A DNA stretch of 47,175 nucleotides from Chlorobium sp. (GTDB lineage Bacteria; Bacteroidota; Chlorobiia; Chlorobiales; Chlorobiaceae): contig NZ_JAIOZR010000016.1 of assembly GCF_021740465.1 (NCBI RefSeq), forward strand, positions 1 through 47,175. Reading direction: 5' to 3'. The notes under the pieces were generated by a model. That model saw only the letters and a list, made by a program, of their open reading frames with translations. It did no database searches and was not told the origin of the DNA. This document shows, piece by piece, positions 7,993 to 18,462 of the stretch (within the stretch, counting starts at the first letter, position 1; each line of letters starts with the position of its first letter). The translations under genes were made by a program, and so were the position numbers.

Positions 7993-8775
7993 CTACGGAT
8001 AATCCTGGCGTGTCGGCCGCACGACGACATCGCTGAAATGCACATGCGGCGGCTGCGATACTATCCCGTGAATCGCACGGGCCACATCCTCGCCGTAGAG
8101 CAGCGGACCGAAGCGGTCGTGAAAGGTGTTGACCAGGTCGTCGGTATAGCCCGCCACCTCCTGGAACCCGCTCACCACGATACCGGGCGCCACCAGCGAC
8201 ACCCGTACGCCTTTCGGGCCGATTTCGCGGCGCAACCCCTCGGCAAGGGAGTGCACGGCAAACTTCGTGGCCCCGTACACCGCACTGAAAGGCGAAATCT
8301 GACGCCCGACGGTGGAACCGACAACGACGATATCTGCAGCTTTTCCGGGAAAGCGCCCTTTCTGCATGGCAACCATCCTGCGGGCGGCCTTCTGCAGAAG
8401 CAGCAGCGCTCCGCAGACGTTGATGTCGAGCACCTCCCGGAACTCCCCGAGGTCGGCATCCTTCACCGAACCGCCGAGTCCACGCCCTGCGTTGGCCACC
8501 ACGATGTCTGGCTCCCTGCCGAACCGTTCAGTGGCTGTGGTGAACAGGCTTTCGATCACCGCTTCCTGCGAAGCGTCTCCGGCAACCCCGGCAAACGACT
8601 CGCCGAGCTCGTCTTCCAGCTCTGAAAGTTTTCCGGCATTTCGCCCGCAGCCCACGACCCTAAAACCGGAAGCCGCGAACAGGCGCACCGTCGCCTCACC
8701 GATGCCGGAGGTGGCTCCGGTAACGATTGCGATACGCTCCTCACCTCCTGAGATGGTAACCACTTCCCCCTCCAT
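7993..8775 (-). CDS. Short-chain dehydrogenase/reductase (classical SDR)
   Basis: Classical SDR landmarks are all present: TGATSGIGEAT cofactor loop, NAGRG after strand 4, the catalytic Ser in VVVGSTVG, the YGATK Tyr/Lys pair, and VAPGIV. The length of 260 residues is normal. The substrate is unknown. The first ATG at 8775 has no clear ribosome-binding site, while a strong AGGAGGTGAGG sequence lies inside the first codons (about residues 9-13), just before the segment RIAIVTG; no ATG or GTG follows it in frame, so the start is uncertain. Downstream is the methyltransferase at 7271-7987. Confidence 0.85.
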   Translation of the reverse strand: MEGEVVTISGGEERIAIVTGATSGIGEATVRLFAASGFRVVGCGRNAGKLSELEDELGESFAGVAGDASQEAVIESLFTTATERFGREPDIVVANAGRGLGGSVKDADLGEFREVLDINVCGALLLLQKAARRMVAMQKGRFPGKAADIVVVGSTVGRQISPFSAVYGATKFAVHSLAEGLRREIGPKGVRVSLVAPGIVVSGFQEVAGYTDDLVNTFHDRFGPLLYGEDVARAIHGIVSQPPHVHFSDVVVRPTRQDYP

Positions 8776-8918
8776 ATATTTTATAAGCCATACAACACTC
8801 CCGGGCAGCGAACGACCGCCTCCTCCTGAGTCGGCGGCACAATTGCCGCTCCATAGGAACCATTATAGAGTTATAACCCGATTTTACAAACACCGCACAG
8901 GCGTGCAGGAAAATAAAA

Positions 8919-8953
8919 AAAGCAGCCCACGAGCACGGCTCATGGACTGCTTT
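8919..8953 (-). terminator. Intrinsic terminator of the cystatin-like gene
   Basis: On the minus strand, AAAGCAGTCCATGAGC and GCTCGTGGGCTGCTTT form a 16-bp stem (two G-U pairs) with a 3-nt loop, followed by a run of seven T. It lies 73 bp past the stop of the gene at 9026-9301. Confidence 0.85.
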
Positions 8954-9025
8954 CAACTCGAGGCATCGATCAGCCCCGTCCTGCGTCACGAAACGGAGAA
9001 AATCGGCTCAGGGAAAAACCTCCGC

Positions 9026-9301
9026 TCAATGATCGACACGGGTGATCGAGGTGATGTGCGGATCACCTGTAACGGGATCATAGATACGCACGATCGCGGC
9101 ATCGTTCGTAGAGCCGGGATATACCCCCCTGGCATTGCAGAAAAAATCGTAGTTCCTTCCCGCCACAACCTGCGTGGCGACGGCAACCGGTTCATAGTTA
9201 ACGCCGACCAGACCATGCATTGCCTTACCGAAGATCGCAATATCCGTTTTGGAAAGAGTACTGTTGAACGGTGTCCACCCACCATGCATTGTTTCTGACA
9301 T
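9026..9301 (-). CDS. Small cystatin-like protein (QVVAG motif)
   Basis: The 91-residue product starts MSETMHGGWTPF and carries ATQVVAGRNYDFFCNARG at its centre. The cystatin signature is an N-terminal glycine, a central QxVxG loop (here exactly QVVAG) followed by xNY, and a downstream strand; a Gly-Gly-Trp start and VRIYDP strand occur here in the matching places. This layout resembles type-1 (stefin) and plant cystatins, inhibitors of papain-like cysteine proteases. There is no signal peptide, so it would be cytoplasmic. ATG 9301 is chosen because GGAGAC lies six bases upstream. A strong terminator follows, so it is a single-gene transcript. Inhibitory activity is an inference from the motif. 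Confidence 0.75.
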   Translation of the reverse strand: MSETMHGGWTPFNSTLSKTDIAIFGKAMHGLVGVNYEPVAVATQVVAGRNYDFFCNARGVYPGSTNDAAIVRIYDPVTGDPHITSITRVDH

Positions 9302-9923
9302 AAGAGTCTCCGTTTGTTGTTGATAGAGAAAATCCCACTCGCCCATCCCCGGGCTTAGGGAGTAGAAAACAGAGCGCCGCAAACGGTGCACCGCCCCTGC
9401 TGCATGCATAGCTCAATAAACACTGATCATCCAGCGGCAATACCGCTTGGAAGCGCTCCGCCACAGTGATCGTTATGGAACTGGCCTGACCCGTTTTCGT
9501 CATTGCATGGGGGCGACGTAACGGTTCTCGGAAAGATAAATGCGTAACTAATTCGCTATTAATATAGCATTAACGCGCTATCAAAGGAAGTAAAAAGCGT
9601 ATTTTTTCGTATAAATCCGCAAAATGACAGGAATTCGCAGACTGGGAGTACAATGGAATTGACGACATATACTTCCCGCCACATCTTCGAGGGAGGCCCG
9701 ATGGAAAACGGGTACCCCACTCACGCTGAGCGGCTTCTTCAGGAAAAGCCTTTTCAAGCTGTCGTAACAGCCGGCCTCTGACGTATGCCGGAACGATCGC
9801 ACCAAGGGGACTGCTGGAGATAAGACTGGAAGCAAGGGACAGATGCCTGTAACCGGAAAGGAGCCCGCTGTTTCAAAAACATGTGCAATTTCGATAAGCG
9901 GACCCCTGTATCCGAAAACATCG
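9302..9923. other. Gap without a recognised gene
   Basis: This 620-bp stretch holds no frame with recognisable protein character. An AT-rich patch at about 9535-9590 could contain a minus-strand promoter for the cystatin-like gene. A minus frame at 9581-9835 is open for 84 codons but has no ribosome-binding site and no recognisable family. Confidence 0.5.
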
Positions 9924-10520
9924 CTATTTGTCCGATTTGATCATTTCAATGTCGAGAACAATGTCGACCTCATCGCCGATCGTCACACCGCCTGCATCGA
10001 GAGCCCTGTTCCAGGTAATGCCGAAATCCTGCCGATTGATTCTGGTCGTGGCTGTTGTCGCGCGCCTTGCTTTTCCCCAGGCATCACGGATTTCCTTCGA
10101 AAACGGCTCGACATGCAGCACAACCTCTTTTGTTCTTCCATGCATCGTCAAATTACCGTTAACCTTCAGCTTCCCGTCAGCCATTAGGCTCCATTTCTTC
10201 GAAAGAAACGTTATGCTCGGATATCTGGCCACATCGAAAAATTCCGTACTCCGCAGATGATCATCCCGCTTCTGCACATTCGTATTGATCGACGCCGCTT
10301 CGATCTTTGCTGAAACCTTTGATGCCTTGATGTCGTTATCGCTGAGCTCAACAGTTCCGCTGAACCGTGAAAAGCTGCCTTTCACGTTCGAAACCATCAG
10401 GTGCCGGACAGAGAACCCCACGCTCGAATGATCCTGATCTATCGACCAGGTTGATGCCAAAGCAAAATCCGGCATCATGAGCGCAATGCCGAGAGCGCAA
10501 ATTCTGAAAAACCTGTTCAT
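9924..10520 (-). CDS. YceI-family periplasmic protein
   Basis: A signal peptide (MNRFFRICALGIALMMPDF, cleavage after ALA, residue 22) is followed by the YceI domain: STWSIDQDHSSVGFSVRHL, KGSFSRFSGTVELSD, the segment SINTNVQKRDDHLRSTEFFD, LTMHGRTKEVVLHVE and a C-terminal INRQDFGITWN. YceI proteins are lipocalin-like barrels that bind isoprenoid chains such as polyprenols or quinones. The start is set by the signal peptide. The gene probably forms its own transcript; the next gene downstream is more than 600 bp away. Confidence 0.92.
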   Translation of the reverse strand: MNRFFRICALGIALMMPDFALASTWSIDQDHSSVGFSVRHLMVSNVKGSFSRFSGTVELSDNDIKASKVSAKIEAASINTNVQKRDDHLRSTEFFDVARYPSITFLSKKWSLMADGKLKVNGNLTMHGRTKEVVLHVEPFSKEIRDAWGKARRATTATTRINRQDFGITWNRALDAGGVTIGDEVDIVLDIEMIKSDK

Positions 10521-10650
10521 AGTGCTGCATATTTTGATTAACGAGACTCCTTTTTTCCGGAAAGGATCCGGAAAGGCTGCATCAATAGTAACAATGGTTA
10601 ATAACCGAAAAACAGCAAGACACAAGAGGTAAAATAAAGAATGGCAATCA

Positions 10651-11342
10651 GGGACACAAAGGACGAAAAAGACCTAAATAGCTCCTTTCCCTTTTGAATG
10701 CTCGGTTAGTCGCGCATTGTACATGCGCTCCCGCAGTCCACCCTCTTCAAGAAAAGCATGTTCAAGGGTGGATAGCTGGCGGTCAAGCAGGAACGTCATT
10801 ACTTTTATGAGTCCGATTACCACATTTGCGGAAATTTCAGGATCGGCATGCTCGATTCCCTTGCGGAAGGTCTCGTAATCAGCTCCCGGCTGGCCATTCA
10901 ACTCCCGCATCCGCTTTGTGTATGGGTGACCAGGCGGCCACTCCTGCAAACCCTGTACCCTCAGAAAATCCCGGTAGTCATCGAGCAGCTCCTCGAAACT
11001 TGCCCGAGCCACATTGGTAAGCTTTATTTCCGTCTCCTTAGACGTACCCGATGCCTGACTGCCCTCGACGATATTCTGCTTCCCCGAATGGGCTGCCTGC
11101 ACCATCCGGTCGATGGTCCGATCCGGCCGGAGGTAAAACCGGTTGCAGAAATACACGGTAGCATCGTAGACGATCAGCGCCTTCTTGTAGGACAACAGGT
11201 TATGATAGCCTCCATGAGGGGGAATGAACGAGCCGGTCATAATAAACAATTGCTGTTTTATTGAATTCAGGGATGCCTGGACAATAAGGGGCCTCAATAT
11301 CTCAACTTCTCTTCCTTTGGTACTTTACGTCCTTTATATCCC
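10651..11342. repeat. Imperfect terminal inverted repeats flanking a four-helix-bundle gene
   Basis: GGGACACAAAGGACGAAAAA (beginning 10651, arm to 10674) and, in inverted orientation, GGGATATAAAGGACGTAAAG (reverse complement of 11319-11342) match at 19 of 24 positions. They enclose exactly one gene, and the left arm runs into its stop codon. This gives a compact unit of about 690 bp with inverted ends and a single protein, which may be or have been mobile. Confidence 0.5.
10674..11240 (-). CDS. Four-helix-bundle protein with 'suffix' domain (S23/IVS-like)
   Basis: The product has the sequence style of the S23/IVS four-helix-bundle family: a helix with SYKKALIVYDATVYFCNRFY, RTIDRMVQAAHSGKQNIVEG, then SKETEIKLTNVARASFEELL. 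After the LDDYRDFLR segment come about 80 more residues, matching the four-helix proteins with a 'suffix' domain. Members are encoded in 23S rRNA intervening sequences and as accessory proteins of retroelements (Avd). There is no reverse transcriptase or rRNA here. ATG 11240 gives the conserved-looking start MTGSFIPPHGGYHNLLSYKK. The gene is framed by inverted repeats (10651-10674 and 11319-11342). Confidence 0.8.
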   Translation of the reverse strand: MTGSFIPPHGGYHNLLSYKKALIVYDATVYFCNRFYLRPDRTIDRMVQAAHSGKQNIVEGSQASGTSKETEIKLTNVARASFEELLDDYRDFLRVQGLQEWPPGHPYTKRMRELNGQPGADYETFRKGIEHADPEISANVVIGLIKVMTFLLDRQLSTLEHAFLEEGGLRERMYNARLTEHSKGKGAI

Positions 11343-11349
11343 TTACCCA

Positions 11350-12774
11350 CTACTTTCCCACACAGAACCGGTCAAAAATCACATTGAGCACCTCCTCGCT
11401 GACCACCTTCCCGGTGATCTCGCCGACGTAGTCGAGGGCTGAGCGGAGTTCGAAGGCGATGAGTTCGGTGCCGGCATACGCGGAGAGCAGTTCCAGTGCG
11501 TTTTCGACTGCGTCGCCGGCGTTGCGCAGTGAGGCGTAGTGGCGCAGGCTGGTGACCAGCACGCTGGCGTCGTGCAGCTTGTCGAGCCCTTCGACCATGC
11601 CGCTCATGAGCCGGAGCAGCCCTTCGATCCCCTCGCCCTGCTTTGCCGAGACACCCGCGACATCGCAGCCGGTCTCTTCCTGCAGCCTGCTGATGCGCGA
11701 TGCGCTTTCAGCGGAGAGGTCGGTCTTGTTGGCTATGACGATGAGCTTTGCCCTGCTGTAGGTGTCGCGGAACTCCCGGATCACCTCCGCCTCCCTCAGC
11801 CAGTCCGGCTGGTTTATGTCGAGCATGTAGAGGATCAGGTCGGCCTCGCCGATCTTTTTGTAGCTCCTGCCGACTCCCTCCCGCTCGATCTCCTCGGCGG
11901 CTTCGCGCAGCCCGGCGGTGTCGGTTAGGCGGAACATGGTTTTTTCGTGCACGAAGCACTCCTCGATGTAGTCGCGCGTGGTACCAGGCATGTGACTCAC
12001 GATAGCCCGCTCCTCGCCGAGCAGGGTGTTGAGCAGGGTGGACTTGCCCGCGTTGGGTTTGCCGACGATCACCGTGGCCACCCCTTCGCTGAGCAGGCGT
12101 CCATGCCGGTAGGAGTCCACGAGTTTCTGTACCTCTTCCAGGAGCTGCATGAGCTGTTCTTTCAGCTCGTCGCGACTCTGGAACTCCACCTCCTCCTCGC
12201 TGAAGTCCAGTTCGAGTTCGAGCAGGGCACAGGATTCCAGCAGTCTCTGGCGCAACTGTTCGAGTTTCATGGACAGATTGCCCTGCATCTGGTTCACCGC
12301 CGTCCGGTATGCCGATTCCGAGCGTGCGTGTATCATCTCTCCGATGGCCTCTGCCTGAAGGAGGTCGATGCGTCCGTTAAGGAAAGCCCTGCGGGTGAAC
12401 TCGCCGGGCTCTGCCAGACGGCACCCTGCATCGCAGAGCGCTTGCAGCATGTGCCTGACAACCACCGGCCCGCCGTGGCAGCTGAACTCCACCATATCCT
12501 CCCTGGTATAGGAGTTCGGCGAGCGGAACACCAGAGCGACCACCTCGTCGACGAGTCCTTCGCGCTCGTATACCCTGCCGAAGTGGGCCGTAAAACCCCT
12601 CGACTCCCGAAGCTGAAAGTCGGGATGGCCGGATTTTCTGAAAAGCCGCTGCGCGATGTCGAGCACGCCCCTGCCGCTGATGCGGATGACGGCGAGCGCT
12701 CCTACTCCTACAGGCGTTGCTATGGCTGCTATGGGCTCTTCCTGGATGACGTCTTGCTGCTGATGATCTGGCAT
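11350..12774 (-). CDS. mnmE: tRNA uridine-5-carboxymethylaminomethyl modification GTPase MnmE
   Basis: The 474-residue protein has the three MnmE parts: an N-terminal folate-binding domain (starting PIAAIATPVGVGALAVIRISG, residues 14-34), a helical domain, and an inserted G domain with GKPNAGKST (G1), TTRDYIEE (G2), DTAG (G3) and NKTD (G4). It ends in the diagnostic FCVGK, whose Cys is catalytic. With MnmG it modifies wobble U34 of tRNAs. An SDR gene starts upstream on the same strand and its stop is 29 bp before this start, so they likely share a transcript. Confidence 0.97.
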   Translation of the reverse strand: MPDHQQQDVIQEEPIAAIATPVGVGALAVIRISGRGVLDIAQRLFRKSGHPDFQLRESRGFTAHFGRVYEREGLVDEVVALVFRSPNSYTREDMVEFSCHGGPVVVRHMLQALCDAGCRLAEPGEFTRRAFLNGRIDLLQAEAIGEMIHARSESAYRTAVNQMQGNLSMKLEQLRQRLLESCALLELELDFSEEEVEFQSRDELKEQLMQLLEEVQKLVDSYRHGRLLSEGVATVIVGKPNAGKSTLLNTLLGEERAIVSHMPGTTRDYIEECFVHEKTMFRLTDTAGLREAAEEIEREGVGRSYKKIGEADLILYMLDINQPDWLREAEVIREFRDTYSRAKLIVIANKTDLSAESASRISRLQEETGCDVAGVSAKQGEGIEGLLRLMSGMVEGLDKLHDASVLVTSLRHYASLRNAGDAVENALELLSAYAGTELIAFELRSALDYVGEITGKVVSEEVLNVIFDRFCVGK

Positions 12775-12803
12775 GGTGCGGTTATACTGGATGATGACGA
12801 GGG

Positions 12804-13475
12804 TTACAGCGGACGAACGACGATCTGATCGGCAAGAACGTCGTCAGGCAGCTCGATGGCCGAAACGATGACGCGGGCGACGTCCTGCGGGTTCATGCGT
12901 TTGGCCGGCTGAACGACCGATCGGTCGAAAAATTCCGTATCGGTCGATCCGGGGTTGACGCTGCAGACTCGGATGCCGAACTCCCTCAGCTCCTCCATCA
13001 GGGCTTCAGAAAAACCGTTCAGGCCGAATTTCGAGGCGCAGTAAGCCGTCCCTCCCTTGAAGCCTCGCTTTCCGGCTATGGATGAGACGTTCACGATGGT
13101 GCCGGTGCGGTGCTGCTTCATCTGTGGCACAACCTCGCGGGTACAGAGGAAGGCCGCCGTCAGGTTGACTCCAATCACTTCCGCCCACGCCTCCGGAGTT
13201 ATGGCTTCGACATCTCCGAAAATTCCGAGCCCGGCATTGTTCACCAGCACCGATATGGCTCCGTCAAGCTCCCTGATGGTCAGGAATGCCGCCGCTATGT
13301 CAAAAGGCACACTGAGGTCGGTGCCGATCCAGCGGAACCGCTCATGCCCGATAGGGGTTTCGCGGCGGCTCAGGCCATAGACAACGGCCCCTTTTTCAAG
13401 CAGTTCGGATGCGGTATGAAGACCGATGCCGGAACTCGATCCGGTGACGACGGCGATACGGTTCTGAAGGTTCAC
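12804..13475 (-). CDS. Short-chain dehydrogenase/reductase (classical SDR)
   Basis: The 223-residue protein has the standard SDR set: AVVTGSSSGIGLHTA, NNAGLGIFGD, VSSIAG with the catalytic Ser, YCASKFG with Tyr/Lys, and VNPGSTDTEFF. An Arg after strand 2 (LSRRE) suggests NADPH preference. Its substrate is unknown; sepiapterin-reductase-like and acyl-reductase-like SDRs share this layout. It is immediately upstream of mnmE and divergent from mazG. Confidence 0.85.
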   Translation of the reverse strand: MNLQNRIAVVTGSSSGIGLHTASELLEKGAVVYGLSRRETPIGHERFRWIGTDLSVPFDIAAAFLTIRELDGAISVLVNNAGLGIFGDVEAITPEAWAEVIGVNLTAAFLCTREVVPQMKQHRTGTIVNVSSIAGKRGFKGGTAYCASKFGLNGFSEALMEELREFGIRVCSVNPGSTDTEFFDRSVVQPAKRMNPQDVARVIVSAIELPDDVLADQIVVRPL

Positions 13476-13569
13476 GGGTATACGGGGTTGATTGCCTGGC
13501 CATGTTTAGCAGAAATATAGAGAAGAAATGGTAACTTTGGCACACAACAGACCCTGATGAGGCCATGAA

Positions 13570-14409
13570 ATGCCATACCCGGAAACCGAAACCATGAACG
13601 ACCCCTCGATTGAATTACTGAAAGCCTCGATACTGAATCCCGATGGGAACGAAGTTGCCGATAACTTCGATCGGGTTGTCAATCTCGTCAGGGTGCTCCG
13701 CCATGAGTGCCCCTGGGACAGGAAACAGACAAGGGAGTCACTTGCCCATCTGCTGCTCGAGGAGAGCTACGAGCTGATCCACGCCATCGACGAGGGCAAT
13801 GAGGTCGAGCTGAAAAAAGAGCTCGGCGACCTCTTTCTGCACATCTGCTTTCAGGTGATTCTGGCCGAGGAGAGCGGCTCGTTCACCTTTTCCGACGTGT
13901 TCACCTCGCTCTGCGAGAAGCTTATCGGCCGGCACCCCCACGTGTTCGGTGATATCGTGGCCGACAGCGAAAAGGATGTGCTGAAAAACTGGGAAACCCT
14001 CAAGCTCAGGGAGGGACGCACAAGCCTTCTCGACGGCGTGCCGAAGGCCATGTCGGAACTGCTTCGCGCCTACCGGGTACAGAAAAAGGTTGCCGGAGTG
14101 GGCTTCGACTGGAAAACCGGCGACGAGGTGCTCGAAAAGCTCACCGAAGAGATCGGCGAGCTGCAGGGTGCCGCTACGAAAGATGAACAGGAGGACGAAT
14201 TCGGCGACCTGCTCTTCACCATCGTCAACTACAGCCGTTTTCTGGGCGTGAACCCGGAGGATTCGCTCCGCAAGGCTACCGGCAAGTTCATGACGCGCTT
14301 CGCCAGGATGGAGCTCGAGGTGCAGGCATCGGGCCGCCCCTGGCAGGAGTACAGCCCGGAAGAACTGGACGTGCTCTGGAACAAGGCAAAGAGCGCTACC
14401 TCCCGATAG
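13570..14409 (+). CDS. mazG: Nucleoside triphosphate pyrophosphohydrolase MazG
   Basis: The 279-residue product has the two-domain MazG architecture. The first domain shows LRHECPWDRKQTRESLAHL and the metal-binding EExxE helix LLEESYELIHAID with KKELGDLFLHI; the second shows a matching EEIGELQGA and EDEFGDLLFTIVN. MazG hydrolyses (d)NTPs to NMP and PPi as a house-cleaning enzyme. An alternative start at ATG 13594 (MNDPSIELL) is possible. The last 14 bp overlap the convergent esterase gene. Confidence 0.93.
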   Translation: MPYPETETMNDPSIELLKASILNPDGNEVADNFDRVVNLVRVLRHECPWDRKQTRESLAHLLLEESYELIHAIDEGNEVELKKELGDLFLHICFQVILAEESGSFTFSDVFTSLCEKLIGRHPHVFGDIVADSEKDVLKNWETLKLREGRTSLLDGVPKAMSELLRAYRVQKKVAGVGFDWKTGDEVLEKLTEEIGELQGAATKDEQEDEFGDLLFTIVNYSRFLGVNPEDSLRKATGKFMTRFARMELEVQASGRPWQEYSPEELDVLWNKAKSATSR

Positions 14410-15049
14410 CCCCCAGAAACTCCCCCGCCGAGCTGTAATACGCTTCGTTGGCCCCGTGGCCGCCGACAAAGGTCACCGGCGAGCAGTGCACCCCCGCTTT
14501 ACTGAGCCGTCCGGCATCCAGCATGAAGCGATCCTCCACATAAAGTGGATCGCGGCTGCCGCGCGCGAGGTGCACCTGACGCATCCGTTCGAGCCGTTCA
14601 AGTTCGGGCGGTATATCGCCGCCGAGCAGCATCACTCCCGTAACGGCGTGCCGACCCAGCACCGCTGTGCGGCAGGCCATACCGGCACCCTGCGAAAAGC
14701 CGTGAAGCACCACCCGGCTGCTTATCCTGCCGAAGTCGAGCATGGCACTTATGACCCCGTCTACATAGCCGACATTCTCCGCGATGCGCAGGTCGCGATC
14801 CTTCGAGGTCATCCAGCTTGCGCCGGAGACTCCTTTGGGAGTACGGAAGGGGTGAAGCGCCTCGATGGAGCAAAGGCAGTATCCCGAAGAACCGTCAATG
14901 GCTTCGAGCCGCGCCATTTCGTCTTCGGCGGTTTCCCCGTAACCGTGAAATCCGGCCAGCAGCGGTGAGGAAGCCCCACCTTCGGGCATCCGGAGAAGAT
15001 AGCGTCCGTGTACCGGTACCTGAATGGTGTATGAAGCGACAGGGCTCAT
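14396..15049 (-). CDS. Alpha/beta-hydrolase, carboxylesterase/phospholipase type
   Basis: This is a 217-residue alpha/beta hydrolase with an early FHGYGETAEDE oxyanion segment, the nucleophile elbow VVLHGFSQGAGMA (Ser of GFSQG), a later Asp in SRDPLYVEDRF, and the catalytic His in VGGHGANEAY. It resembles small esterases of the YpfH/phospholipase-carboxylesterase group. An in-frame ATG at 15067 exists, but it sits directly on the edge of a strong hairpin and inside its T-run, so ATG 15049 (MSPVASYTIQV) is preferred. The gene lies downstream of treS-mak and converges with mazG. Confidence 0.8.
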   Translation of the reverse strand: MSPVASYTIQVPVHGRYLLRMPEGGASSPLLAGFHGYGETAEDEMARLEAIDGSSGYCLCSIEALHPFRTPKGVSGASWMTSKDRDLRIAENVGYVDGVISAMLDFGRISSRVVLHGFSQGAGMACRTAVLGRHAVTGVMLLGGDIPPELERLERMRQVHLARGSRDPLYVEDRFMLDAGRLSKAGVHCSPVTFVGGHGANEAYYSSAGEFLGAIGR

Positions 15050-15067
15050 GGCGAAAGGAAAAAACAT

Positions 15068-15104
15068 TGCCGGCAGGGCGGGAAAAACCCGGCCCGTACC
15101 GGCA
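15068..15104 (-). terminator. Intrinsic terminator after treS-mak
   Basis: Read on the minus strand, TGCCGG...CCGGCA encloses GGGC/GCCC and GGG/CCC pairs around a TTTTT loop, just after the treS-mak stop. It is followed within three bases by six T. It should end the glgE-treS transcript and separates it from the esterase gene. Confidence 0.75.
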
Positions 15105-15118
15105 GAAATGTCTGTACG

Positions 15119-18418
<3,300 letters not shown>

Positions 18419-18462
18419 GGTAGAAACGTTAAGAGCTGATAAGTAATTATTGAATAAAGAGA

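Noticed and set aside
9581-9835. Minus-strand frame of 84 codons between yceI-type and cystatin-like genes
   Set aside because: No ribosome-binding site and no recognisable protein character.
10651-11342. Diversity-generating retroelement (Avd-like gene)
   Set aside because: The four-helix protein resembles the Avd fold family, but there is no reverse transcriptase, template repeat or variable repeat in the window.
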